From: Vitrella brassicaformis
Lineage: Eukaryota; Sar; Vitrellaceae
Direction of reading: 5' to 3'
Length of the DNA: 45,506 nt
Assembly (NCBI GenBank): GCA_001179505.1
Contig: CDMY01000243.1
Coordinates: 158,958-204,463 of the forward strand
This document shows positions 33,097 through 43,583 of this stretch, piece by piece. Both the position numbers and the translations under genes were made by a program. Numbering within the stretch: the stretch's first letter is position 1; each line of letters begins with the position of its first letter. The notes beneath the pieces are model-generated. The model was not told the DNA's origin and searched no databases. It saw nothing but the letters and a program-made list of their open reading frames with translations.

Positions 33097-36000
33097 ACCT
33101 CAGCGACCTCTACAACGACGTGTGGAGGTCCGATGACCTCGGTGAGGCATATCCATAGAGGCACAGGCGCGCACATGGTCTGTCTGCATTCCTCTTGTTT
33201 TTCTATTCATCTGTCGCTGTGTGTAGGTGTGACGTGGTCTGAGGTGACGAAGTCGGCTTCCTGGCCTCCCCGTTATGGCTTTGGTGGGTTGGGATTCTTT
33301 CATGGCGGCCTCCTGGTCATCGGCGGGGCCACCATCTCTGACGCAGGCATGGACGAATACCTCAACGACATCTGGTGCGTACAAACGCCACGATGACACG
33401 GAGAACACAACTGCATCTTGTTGCCCATTCGTGTGTGCCGACTTGTTGGTCAGGTATTCTCCTGACGGCGGCAAGACGTGGAAAGAGCTGCTGGCGAAGG
33501 AGACCAAGCCTTTCTCGCCCTGCGCCTTCTTCGGGCTGACGATTCGCATCAACGAGCTGTGGCTGATTGGCGGCATGCACCTGGCACAGCTCGGCCAGGG
33601 CCGCGTCACCATACCCACCAACGAGGTCTACAAGGCGACACTCAAGGCGCGAGAGACCTACCACGACGTCACCGACTGTGAGCAGTCAGCATGGAGCGAG
33701 TGGAGCCAATGTGACGGGCAGCGGACGCGCAACCGTACTACGATCACGGAGGCGCGAAATGGTGGGGAACCATGCGGAGATTCGGTTGAGACAGAGAACT
33801 GCACCGTCCAACGGGTGGAGACGTGCGAGGGCGACGAATGCGCCGCGCGGACCGTCTTGTTCTCCCTCAGAGGCTGTCCATGCATCGAGAGGAGCTGCCA
33901 GAAGGAGGGCCTCAACATCCCCGGTCTGGAGCGCTTCTGCATCGTTCGGGAGGAGGACTGCGGCAAGGGCCCATGCACGTGCGAGGGGCCCATCCTTGGC
34001 CAGTTCTACGATGCGTGCGTCGAAGGGGGCATCGAGCAGGTCTTCACGAACGGTGGGTGCCGGTGCATCAAAGAGTGCCGGAGGCGGTCAAACGACGATA
34101 AGCCGACGTGCCCGATCCATCCAAGGGAGGAATGTGCCGACCAGTCGGCAACTGGCTCGTACACATTGCCTGAATGCGACAGTCCCAAGTGGGAGTACCA
34201 GCTGAGACCGCCCACTTTCTGCGCGGGGGTGGAGGAGCGCCTCAGCAGCAGGAGGAAGGCTCACTGGACGCATCTCGTGTATATGAACGCGGTAAGTGGG
34301 ACGCACGATGCCATGTCAGGGGAGACGACGCTTTCGTCATCTCGTGTGTCCGTGTGTGTGTGCTGGTATCATCAGGACAATAACTTGGAGAGCTATGCCA
34401 TGAGTGACTTAAAGGAGATGCTTCAGATCCCCAAGAGCGACTTCAACCTGCTGGTGCTCGTCGACCGCGCCGACCCTGAGGTGGAGGATTCGTCTCATAG
34501 GGCGATCCACGATATGGTCATCTGTCCAAATGCCACCTCAGACGTCAATGCCAGAGTGGTATGCATACATACATGCACGCACGTCCAGTCATCTTCATCC
34601 CGACCGATAGAAGAGCATGGATGCCTCATTCGTTCTGTACTTGGATGGCGTCGGTTGGTTCAGGCAAGGCAGCAGTTTTCCGGGGCTTATGAGCTACTGA
34701 TGATTGGCGACCCGTATGAGAACCAGAACAGTACCAGCCGGCGCCGCTGGCTTCTGAAGAGGGACTTAGAAGAATCTAACATGGACGACGGCCAAGTGCT
34801 CCGGGTGGGTCAGACGAGACGGCGTCAAGACATGCCGCTTCCTTCCCAGATGACGATGGCCCCTTCCCGTTTGTGTGTGTGATGTGTGCAGGAATTCATC
34901 GCGGGCGCCTTGAAGGAGTTCCCCGCAGAGCATTACGCGCTCACTTTATGGGATCATGGCGTCGGCCGGAAAGGGTGAAGCACCATGGACAGCAAGGCAT
35001 GTATCGAAGCATGGGTGGGTGTTGTGTGTGCAGTTTCGGCGGCGATTCTAGCCACGGCAACTGGGATTCGCTGATGAATCTCTGGGCTCTAGAAACGAAC
35101 ATCAGAGTAAGCCACGCTGACCGTTCTATGCCAACGATACTTCTTCTTTCACTGATGGTGTCTTGTCTTCTTGCTCAGAACGGCGCTAAGGACGCGGGCA
35201 TGCCTGACGACTTTCGCTTCGACCTGCTGTCATTCGACGCATGCCTGATGGCGTCTTATGAAGTCACAACGGCCCTCGCATCACAAGGACACTTCTTTCT
35301 CGGTCGGTGAATACCACCCATATCATGCACAGAAAGACAGCTAGTCAGAATCATGTCTGTTTTCAATATCAATCATGGTCCTCCTTCTGTTCTGCGTGTA
35401 CGCGTCCAGGCAGCGAGACCCTCATCAGCGGCACTGGCTGGGACTGGAAGTCGCTGAGACCCACACAGCCGAACGGCACGGCGACGCCGCCATTGGAGTA
35501 CGCCAGAAAGATCGCCTTGGCGACGATGGACTTGTACGTGCGCAAAGAGCGCCTGATGACTCTCGCCATCGTGGACCTCTACAAGATCCTGGAGTTCCGC
35601 AAAGCCTTCGCCCAACGCCAGAGGACGCTGACCAAACGCCTGCACGATTGCGTCGATACGAAGGAGGTCGATCGCATCCGGACGGCTTACCAGAGGGCCG
35701 ACGACAGCCTGCGAGGCCGCCAGGCGTCGCTATTTAGCGGGGAGATAGTGAATCCGGTGGACATGGGTATGCTGCTGCAGTTCTTGGAGGCCGAGGTGGA
35801 GCGGGTGATGCCTGCCGACGAGCTCGATTCTTTTTCTTTCAAGGTACAGGAAGTAGAGTTAGTGTAGAATGCATGGGTGAATGGAAAATGTGTTCTCAGG
35901 ACGCCATCAAGAAGTACAACGAGAGCATCGTCTACTTCAACGGCTCGGACAACTTCGGCAACATCCCCCTGACCGGTGAGGGAGTGGGGATATGGGTAGG

Positions 36001-37919
36001 TTCATGAAGCAAGCTGCAGTGTAGATTGTCATTCATGTCTCGTGTTTGTCAGGTTTGCACGCTGATTTGACTCTGGAAGAGCCGGTCACTTCCCGCTTGC
36101 TTGAGGCAGATGAGCATTCCACCAGCGAGGCGCCGGCATCTGATGCTCGCCAGCTGCAGGACGACGCCGCCAAATGGGGAGCAGGCATCGTAAGGCAGCA
36201 CGTACACTCACTGGACAGAGAGACCTTTGCTATGTCGTGTTCGTTGCTGCCTCGCTGCGCAGAGCGACGACCCGAACTGGCAGAGCACCGGCACGCCGAA
36301 CGACCTGCGGGTCTTTCTCGAGCCCATCTACGATACCAAGCGCACCGTGTGTCGGGCGAGGAAGGGTCCACCGGAGCTCCAGCCCAAGTTTGTCATGCTC
36401 AACTGTACGCTCTACCTCATGAGCAGTGCGGGGCAGGAGGCCGACAGCACTGCGGCAGCGCCGCGCTACCGTGTGGAGGTCTTCAGAAACACTTCCAGCG
36501 GAGCCGCGGCATACACGGTCAGTGAGGCAGACGGGGCCATGAACACTACTGTCTGTGTATCTATCGAGCATCCTGTCCTTCTTATGCCGTTCAGGCCCTG
36601 AAGACGATCATGACCAAGCCCAAACCCGAGAATGATGGCAAGTTCCAGCAGGCGTTTGTGGTGACAGCGGAGCAGTCGCCTGACAAGGATGAGCTGGCAG
36701 ATTATGTAATCGACCATGTGACGGCCGAGTGGGAGGGCGAAGGCTGGATCCTTCATCAGAGCCTCTGGACGGAGATGGAGAAGTTTACGAAACGGGGAGA
36801 CTGCAAGGCTCCCTCATGGATCCGACAGTGCCCGGCGGGATTTGGCGATGCAGTGCCCGCACGCCCGGCCACTAATGAGGGAAGCGACCGCACATTCGAG
36901 CGCCAGTGCGTGTGGCTGAGTGCGCTGGCGTCCAAGCAGAGCAACGAGCAGAGCAACGGCGCCACCCGGCGAACCCTGCAGATCCCCGCCCGCCTCTATC
37001 GGAGCTTCACCGACTTCACTCGCCAGGTGAAGGACGCCCGTCGCGCCAGGCTGGTGATCGACTACAACGCCAAGAGTCCCGACGAGAGCCGCCTGTCTCT
37101 CTTTGCTGCCAATCGCTTTGGCGTCGAGGCGGAGGTGTCCTCACAGGATTGGGGGCTGATCGAGCCGCTGCACACGTACGTCAATCTCACGGCGGTCGAC
37201 GGGTCGGGTCGATATGACATGGCCCCTGACGACGCGGAAAGCATCCAGTCGGACGTGCCGTCGTGCTTCGCATTCATGTAGGCGGACGGAGAGAGGGAGA
37301 GGCAGATGCACATACACAAGTGCATACATCGGCTTACGATGACGAGTCCCTCATTTGTGTGGGTGCTGTGCAGGTGGGGATCTGATCCTGAGGCTCCTGA
37401 ACGTGAGGCAGACAAAATCGAGGTACTGCAGTGGCCGCCAGCTGGCAGCGGGACACCAGGACAGGCAGAAGAGGCCGAAGACGGAGATTCTCGACGGGCT
37501 CTGCAAGATACTGACGACGACAAGCGTGGTACGCACTGCTATGGCATGACATATCCGATTATATACTTCACCATCTCTCCTTCTTTCGCTCTCTCTCTCT
37601 CTCTGTGTGTGTGTGTGTAGAGCGTGTGTTGGGCATCAAAGCCAAGGAGACCATAGGCGCGACGCCGAAAGTGATTGGCAGTTTTGTGGTCCTCTCAGAG
37701 GCCAACTCACAGCAGCGGCACACCAACACGGGCTGTTCGGAGTACGAGAAGGACCCGACGGCCTACTGCAAGACGTGTGACGCACTTGCTTTGCTGGGCG
37801 AGGCGGACTGCGCCAGAGAGGAGGATACGCTTGGGTGCAGTGATATTTGTGCACGGTTCTGTGAGGGCAACCCATGTGCAAGAAGGCTGGCTGGGGTGGG
37901 TGGGTGGGTGTGTCAGTGA
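32011..37919 (+). CDS. Propeller-TSP1-clostripain (C11) protease, copy 2
   Basis: Seventeen exons join in phase into 1,529 residues if translation starts at 32011: 32011-32071, 32179-32649, 32713-33141, 33227-33374, 33454-34291, 34376-34558, 34664-34804, 34892-34974, 35034-35106, 35179-35302, 35410-35843, 35900-35975, 36053-36189, 36263-36517, 36595-37277, 37374-37528, 37621-37919. Start MVALLLFAGGLCALLW would act as signal peptide. Residues about 100-440 hold five propeller/Asp-box-like units (NDVWRS-x-x-G-x-x-W). A TSP1 domain follows (about 445-500, SAWSEWSQC, GGEPC). A peptidase C11 domain starts at LVYMNADNNLESYAM and has its catalytic His in TLWDHGVG (about 779) and Cys in FDACLMASYEV (about 831), then GTGWDW. 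The C-terminal exon encodes eight cysteines in about 50 residues. A secreted or surface protease is inferred. The alternative start 32154 lies in the copy-1 intron. Confidence 0.88.
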
Positions 37920-38386
37920 GGGTGTGGGCGAAAGAGTTTGTCAGTGCGAGATGCGTTGGGAGGGGCCTGGGCAGATGACAGGTGCGTAGCATTTGTGATG
38001 GATGGAGGGATTGATTGATGTGATTGTTGAGAGTTGAGTCTATCTTTGTTGTGCCCCTTGGCTTTGTACGCATCTTGTGAGGCGAGGGATTGATTCGTCG
38101 GCCCTGGTTGGTCGGAGTCCCGGACGCAGCGTGTGTGTGAGGTGTTGGATTTATAATGAGTCTTGTGTTGCGCAAAGGGTAGTCTGTGTAACCACTTACA
38201 TGAATCGAAGGACAGCAAAGGAGCCTTTCCGAGCTCATCATACATTCAATTTGTTTCTTACCGGCGCAGGTTCGGCACGCAGATACGCTGCCTGTCGACA
38301 AGCCTGTCACCATCAGATCTTTCATCAGATCAGTTCTGCCCGAGGTCGTGCCATCTCTCTCACGGCTACTGCAGCGCCCCAGCACC
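37920..38386. other. Intergenic region between two plus-strand genes
   Basis: 467 bp. It should hold the 3' UTR of the protease gene and the promoter of the transferase gene. Nothing specific is recognised. Confidence 0.55.
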
Positions 38387-39880
38387 ATGTCGATTGACCT
38401 GTACAGCATCGGAAGTAAGCGAATTGCACACGAAAGAGAGACCTCACCCATGGGTCTGGGCTCCTTATCTGCAACCTGCCAGCGCCGAATGGGCAGAAGA
38501 TAACTGTTGCTCTCGAGGAGATGGGCATCCCCTACAAGGAGCACCTTGTGCACATCGGCAAGAACGACCAGTTCAAACCGGGTACGGACGAACACCACGG
38601 CACCGCCACGCATGCTTTACCACACCACACATGCCTTTCGTTCTGCCTTTGAATGGTCGGTCGCAGAGTTCCAAGGATCAGTCCCAACAACAAGATCCCC
38701 GCCATCGTCGACAACGGTGCACCTGGCGGCCCTCTGTCACTCTTCGAATCAGGTCTGTGGGCGGGTTGGCGAACTACTTACATGCAGCCAGCGTGTTTGC
38801 ACATCGGTCGGTCGTGTGCTGCTGTGCTGCAGGCGCCATCCTGTTGTATCTGGCTGAGAAGAGTGGGAAGTTCATGCCGTCCGACCTGCACAAGAAATAC
38901 GAGGTCACCCAGTGGCTCATGTGGCAGATGGGAGGCCTCGGTGGGCGCACATACATCGACACACTGACATACATAGCTGACAGACAGACATAGCTATGCA
39001 CAGCGAATGTGTCTGTTGGTGTTGGTGGTGTTGGGTGTGTATTGTGAAGGACCGATGTTGGGCCAGATGGGTCACTTCTGGAAGTAAGTGTGCAACAGAC
39101 AGACCCACAGACCCACAGACCCACAGACAGACAGACAGACAGATGGATGGATGGATGGATTGAACGATACACATTCGTGTGCCTGCGCAGACACGCGGCC
39201 AAGAACCAGCCTGAAGAGAAACTCGCCTATGGCCAGGAGGTGACCCGTTTGGCACACACAGACACACACACACAGTACGCTCTGACTGGCGCTTTGACTC
39301 GTCGCTGCGTCCTCCCTCCCTCCCTGTGTCCCTTTCCGGTCCGTGCAGCGTTATTTCACCGAGGGCCAGCGGCTGTGGAAGGTGCTCGACACGCAGCTGG
39401 AGGGCAAGGAGTACGTATGCGGTGACATCAGGTGAGGCAAGGAAGATGTGGGGCCGCTGCGGCAGGGGTGGTATTCAAATACACATTTGTACGTGTGTGT
39501 GTGTGCCTGCATTGCGTGTGTGCAGCATCGCCGACTTCGCCATCTTTCCATGGCTCATGTGAGTGGGTGGGTGGGGTGATGGGGTGATTTGATGGGGACA
39601 CACATACTGTGTGGCTATCTGCTGTTTGCGCGTGTGGCATGAAGCTGCGTCGACAAGTTCTACGGCATGGTACCTACCTACCTACATCACACACACGCGA
39701 CACTGTACACATGGCCGCTTTGTCCATTGCCTTCTACCTGTTGTGTGTCGCGTGTCGATATACATAATCCATCAGGCTGACAAATTCCTCGAGTACAAGA
39801 ACGTGCAGGCATACATCGAGCGAATGTGGTCCCGTCCGGCGGTCAAGAAAGGCATGGCCGCCATGCCCTTCCCGCACTGA
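38387..39880 (+). CDS. Glutathione S-transferase, Ure2p/nu (YfcG-YghU) type
   Basis: Exons 38387-38414, 38483-38581, 38669-38752, 38833-38940, 39050-39083, 39191-39239, 39349-39431, 39526-39558, 39645-39669 and 39776-39880 give 215 residues. The thioredoxin-like half has TPNGQKITVALEEMGIPY, NNKIPAIVD and LFESGAILLYLAEKSG; the helical half has QWLMWQMGGLGPMLGQMGHF and the N-capping stretch SIADFAIFPW. These are the signatures of Ure2p-like and bacterial nu-class enzymes, which use glutathione or its disulfide as cofactor. Exon 3 needs an unusual acceptor (GCAGAG|TT); with the more obvious GCAG the frame fails, so either the splice site is non-standard or there is an indel. Exons 5 and 9 use AAG acceptors. 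Confidence 0.9.
39096..39157. repeat. (ACCCACAG)n/(ACAG)n/(ATGG)n compound repeat in intron
   Basis: Repeat block in the intron 39084-39190 of the transferase gene. Here the CA-type strand is the sense strand, unlike most introns in the window. Confidence 0.85.
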
Positions 39881-40684
39881 AGGTGCCTCGTCCATCATAT
39901 CGAGGGCCATGTGCATTTGATTAGCTCGTTCGGGACAAGTGAGTAGACTGTTTATCAAGCAAGTGGAGAAGCGGAAAGACAATATCATATATTGTCTCTG
40001 GCCGCTCTTTTGTGTGTCTTGGTCTTGGCGAGAGCTGATTTTGCTTCGGGTGCAAGCAGGCAGGGTGGTTTGTTGTGAAGGAATGAAGACAGCGTGCAAG
40101 AAAGGAACACCGAATGGACTGACCTGCACGATAATACGCTTTCTCATGACGCCATGTCGTGTTTCCCTGTATGGTGTTCTGGCGCATTTGAGCGCATCTT
40201 TTTGAGTGTGATGCGTGTGGTGACTCGTCCGTCGATCGAGAGAATGAGTGAATAGGCGAATGATTGGTCACATCCCTCACGTCTCTTTGTGCACACACAT
40301 ACGACACACATGCGCACATGCAACGTACGTCAACTCCCTCCCTCCCTCCCTCCCTCCCTCCCTTGCGCTCCCACATCTCTTCCTTCCTTGTGTGTGGATG
40401 CATCTGTCGTGGCGACGGATGCCCGTCTATCTGCTAGATGGATACACACACTCTACGTGGAAACAACAAACTCAGTCAATCCTTTTTCCCTTTATGCACC
40501 CTCTTCCCTGCTCCCTAAGTGTACAATTGCACTTCGGCACCACACACTTCAAGCACTTCCAAAAATCGCCTCGCCCCCCCGCACCAAAACCCTCGCCGAA
40601 AATAGTCCCCCAGTATTTGGTGGTCACCATGTCTCCCTTACACAAAACAATCATGGCACACATGTCCGTCGCATCGGCTTGAAT
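39881..40684. other. Intergenic region between convergent genes
   Basis: 804 bp with a (CCCT)n tract at 40336-40364. Open frames are short and look random. No gene is recognised. Confidence 0.6.
40336..40364. repeat. (CCCT)n tract, intergenic
   Basis: Seven tetranucleotide units of CCCT, of the same type as the intronic tract at 9894-9920. Confidence 0.85.
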
Positions 40685-43255
40685 CTATGTCGTGCGTGCT
40701 ATATTCGGGTGGGCCGACTGTGGGCAAAATTCTAGCAGCGTTACGTCTCCATACACGGAAGAAGGCAGGGTACGGAGAAAGAAAAGGACGAGCCAGGGTG
40801 AAAAGGAGGCAAATAGGGAAGTACCTACGGCGAACAAGGTCAACAGCCTGAACTTTACCACGCCAGGCTCCTCCTCGGCCCGCAGCATGGGCAGATTATG
40901 CCAACGGACTTGCACCTATATCACAACAAATACAATCACAACAAGGAACACACCACTCTCGCTGCTATCATCATGTCTCTCTCACACGACGATACCATGA
41001 AAAATACGGTCTCGCATGCCATCTCGATGACCACCAGGAGGCACAGCCCACCCAGCCTCTCCAACAGCCGGGACAGCGAGAAGGGAGACAGCAGCTGCTC
41101 CATGGATATGAGTGACAGATTGATGACGATCAGTATCAGGCTCTCTGCCTGGTTGTAGCCGTACTGCTGGTCCCTCAACGCACGAAGATACCTCGGACGA
41201 ACATCGAATGCAATGAAATTACTCTGGAGGTCGAGAGCCGATTTCGTCGACCGCATTCGCCTTCCCGCCCGCACCACACTCTGATAGACCTCACTCGACG
41301 AGCGTCTCGAGTCCTCACTGCTGACACAACTATACGATGCGGCTGTCCCCTTCTTGTTCGATGTCACGGTGGCAATCGTCTTGTTGCTGCGCAAGTCAGC
41401 GACATGCGCAATATGGCGATCGCGGTCAGCGTTTGGGCAGCGTGTCTTGCGTGTCGGCTTGGTCGATTGGCCGTTACATGTTCTCGTGAGCCAGCGGGCG
41501 ACGTTGGCGTGGAGGATGTCAGCATAGGGCACCGCCAGATCGCCAATGAGGTCGTAGAAGGCGAACAGCAGAGACGACATGATTTTGCTGCTCAGGGCAG
41601 CCATTTCAGCCTGTATAAAGAACAAGAAGACACGCAACAATACGAAAACGCCGATGCCAGATTGCCATCTCATTGCTGCTGACCTGTAGTAGGCGCGGAG
41701 CAACACAGCATCCCAAAACCTGAAATGTGTCGATGTGCCAATGTGTCACTCTGTGGGTATCATGTGTAGCGCGTACGAGATAATGGGCAGCAGCATGATT
41801 GTACAGCGGCGGCCCATCCCGCATTTTTCGCACAGTCCCATTCACCAGTGCCACCAGCGGCCAGAAACTCATGAGACATGTGAACGCCACTCGGGTTCTC
41901 TCGGTGTCTGTCGCCGCCCTCTCGCCTCTTGGGCCGAAGATAGCAACCCATAAAAACACGCCAGCTGAGGAGACGCTGAACACGAATATCAGTTGGAGGG
42001 TGTGAAGCCACGGTCTCTTGATCACTGAGGGTGTCTCTCTCGCCAGCTGGCGAAACCTGGTGCAAGAGAGAACAAAGGGCATGTACGGATACACAAATGT
42101 TTGAGCTCGCATGCGGGTTGGAGCATACAAGGTTAGTGGGATTAGAACGATGTAGCATATATGCTCGAACCTGACGAGAAACCAAAGATTTGTCTTCAGG
42201 CTTGCTCTCAAGATGCCTTTGTGTCTTTCTCACCCCCAAAGGGCCACGGCATAGGGCCACAATCCGGGCACGACAAAGAGGCGGGTGAAGGCAACGCGGG
42301 CGATTGCAGGGAGGAGAAAGTAGAACCACGTCTTTTTGAATCGGCTGAATAATTTACTTCCTTGGTGTCCCTCAGCGATCGCCAGGAGGTACACGACGAG
42401 GACCGAGAAGGTAATCGTATTCCGTACATAATCATACGCGATGACTAGTGATGCCCTCTCGGATTTGCAGGTGTGCCAGAAGGCAAGCGGCCAGACAACC
42501 TGCACACGCACAATATAGATTGGAACAGGTTTCCTTCAAGCCTTCCGTTTTCTCTTGCAGCAGAGCCCACCATTGGCAAGGCCAGGACAAATGCATATAA
42601 CACCTGCAGCACGACCGCACGGATGGCGCGCTGTAGTGACCGCATGAAAGGCTCAGGCGAAAAACGAGTGCCAATCAGCACCTCCCGCACTTGAGTTGTC
42701 TGTCCGTCATCCATCACTCCTGGCTCGTAGACGAGGTGCGATTCGAACTCCTCAAAGGCAGCCGGGTATCCTGAATAAATGAAACATAAACGGGTTGGCG
42801 GATCAGAGGGATGCTGGGTGCCCTTCAACCCGTTCACTCTACCTACCGGCAGCCTTCTCAAACTCCGTTTTCATCGCCTGGATGGCCATCTCCTCGGCCC
42901 TGACTGGTGGCCCTTGCGCCCCCTCCTCATCGATGTCCGGCAGATGAGTGCTCATCGACTGTGACGCCGCATGACGACAGGCGCCCCGGAAGCCATCAGT
43001 TTGACACGAAGGATTTGTCTCTTGTTGTTGAAGACCAAGGTCCACGAGGCACTCGCTGCTGTGGATCTCTTCGCTGCGGATCTCTTCGCTAAGCGCCTCT
43101 TCGTTGGCGAGCTCTTGGGGCCTTCCCTGCTGCCCGTCCAGTTGTGTCACATGCGTATTCTCACAGCTGGGGCCGACGACGGAGGTGTGTTCGTCCAGCC
43201 GGAGAGCACATTGACGCCCCTCACCACCCTTAGTTGGCTGCGACAGTGCCTCCAT
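40685..43255 (-). CDS. Orphan polytopic membrane protein
   Basis: Exons 43255-42847, 42770-42571, 42499-42234, 42170-41777, 41719-41684, 41610-40996 and 40915-40685 join in phase into 716 residues. A hydrophilic, acidic N-terminus of about 170 residues is followed by roughly ten hydrophobic segments, for example VLQVLYAFVLALPMVVWPLA, TITFSVLVVYLLAIA, ICYIVLIPLTLYA, LQLIFVFSVSSAGVFLWVAI, VAFTCLMSFWPLVALV, LILIVINLSLISM, LCLLVVIEMACETVFFMV and LLTLFAVGTSLFASF. A polar loop of about 110 residues, rich in Ser/Arg/Lys, separates the last helices from the first group. I recognise no transporter or receptor family. The 63-nt intron 42171-42233 removes an in-frame TGA. Confidence 0.72.
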
Positions 43256-43583
43256 GAGCCATCGTTCATGTCGTCGTTTCCGCGGCTGACGACTGGGCCT
43301 GCGCCATCACCGTTGGGTGGAACAACACACAAAGGATGTCCCCCGTTCTCCCGCCGAGAATGGTGGACCCTTTTTGAGCTCGCGATCCGACTCCCTCTCT
43401 TGCATAGATTGAAAGCATCCCAAATGGCTCTCAGGCGTCCGTCAGACATGCAAACACATGACAGGGGTGGTCAACATGATGGCACAGTCGCCTAGGCCTC
43501 TGCAAACCTTGCATGCGCCATGCACGAAAGGAAACAATGTATGTCTGTGTACACTCAAAAGCCAATGAACTGAACATAGGGCA
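43256..43583. other. Intergenic region between two minus-strand genes
   Basis: 328 bp. It contains the promoter of the membrane-protein gene and the 3' UTR of the HPR-like gene. No element is recognised. Confidence 0.5.

Noticed and set aside
37374-37919. Treating the last two exons as a separate small cysteine-rich gene
   Set aside because: Both exons join the protease frame in phase (37277 to 37374, 37528 to 37621) and there is no better start codon.
32011-37919. Recent bacterial transfer of the C11 protease
   Set aside because: The protease part is interrupted by many spliceosomal introns and has the same base composition as its neighbours, so a recent transfer is unlikely; an ancient one cannot be judged here.
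42230-42232. TGA as selenocysteine or a reassigned codon
   Set aside because: A short GT-AG intron removes it in phase, and TGA works as the terminator of NFS1, the transferase and other genes here.
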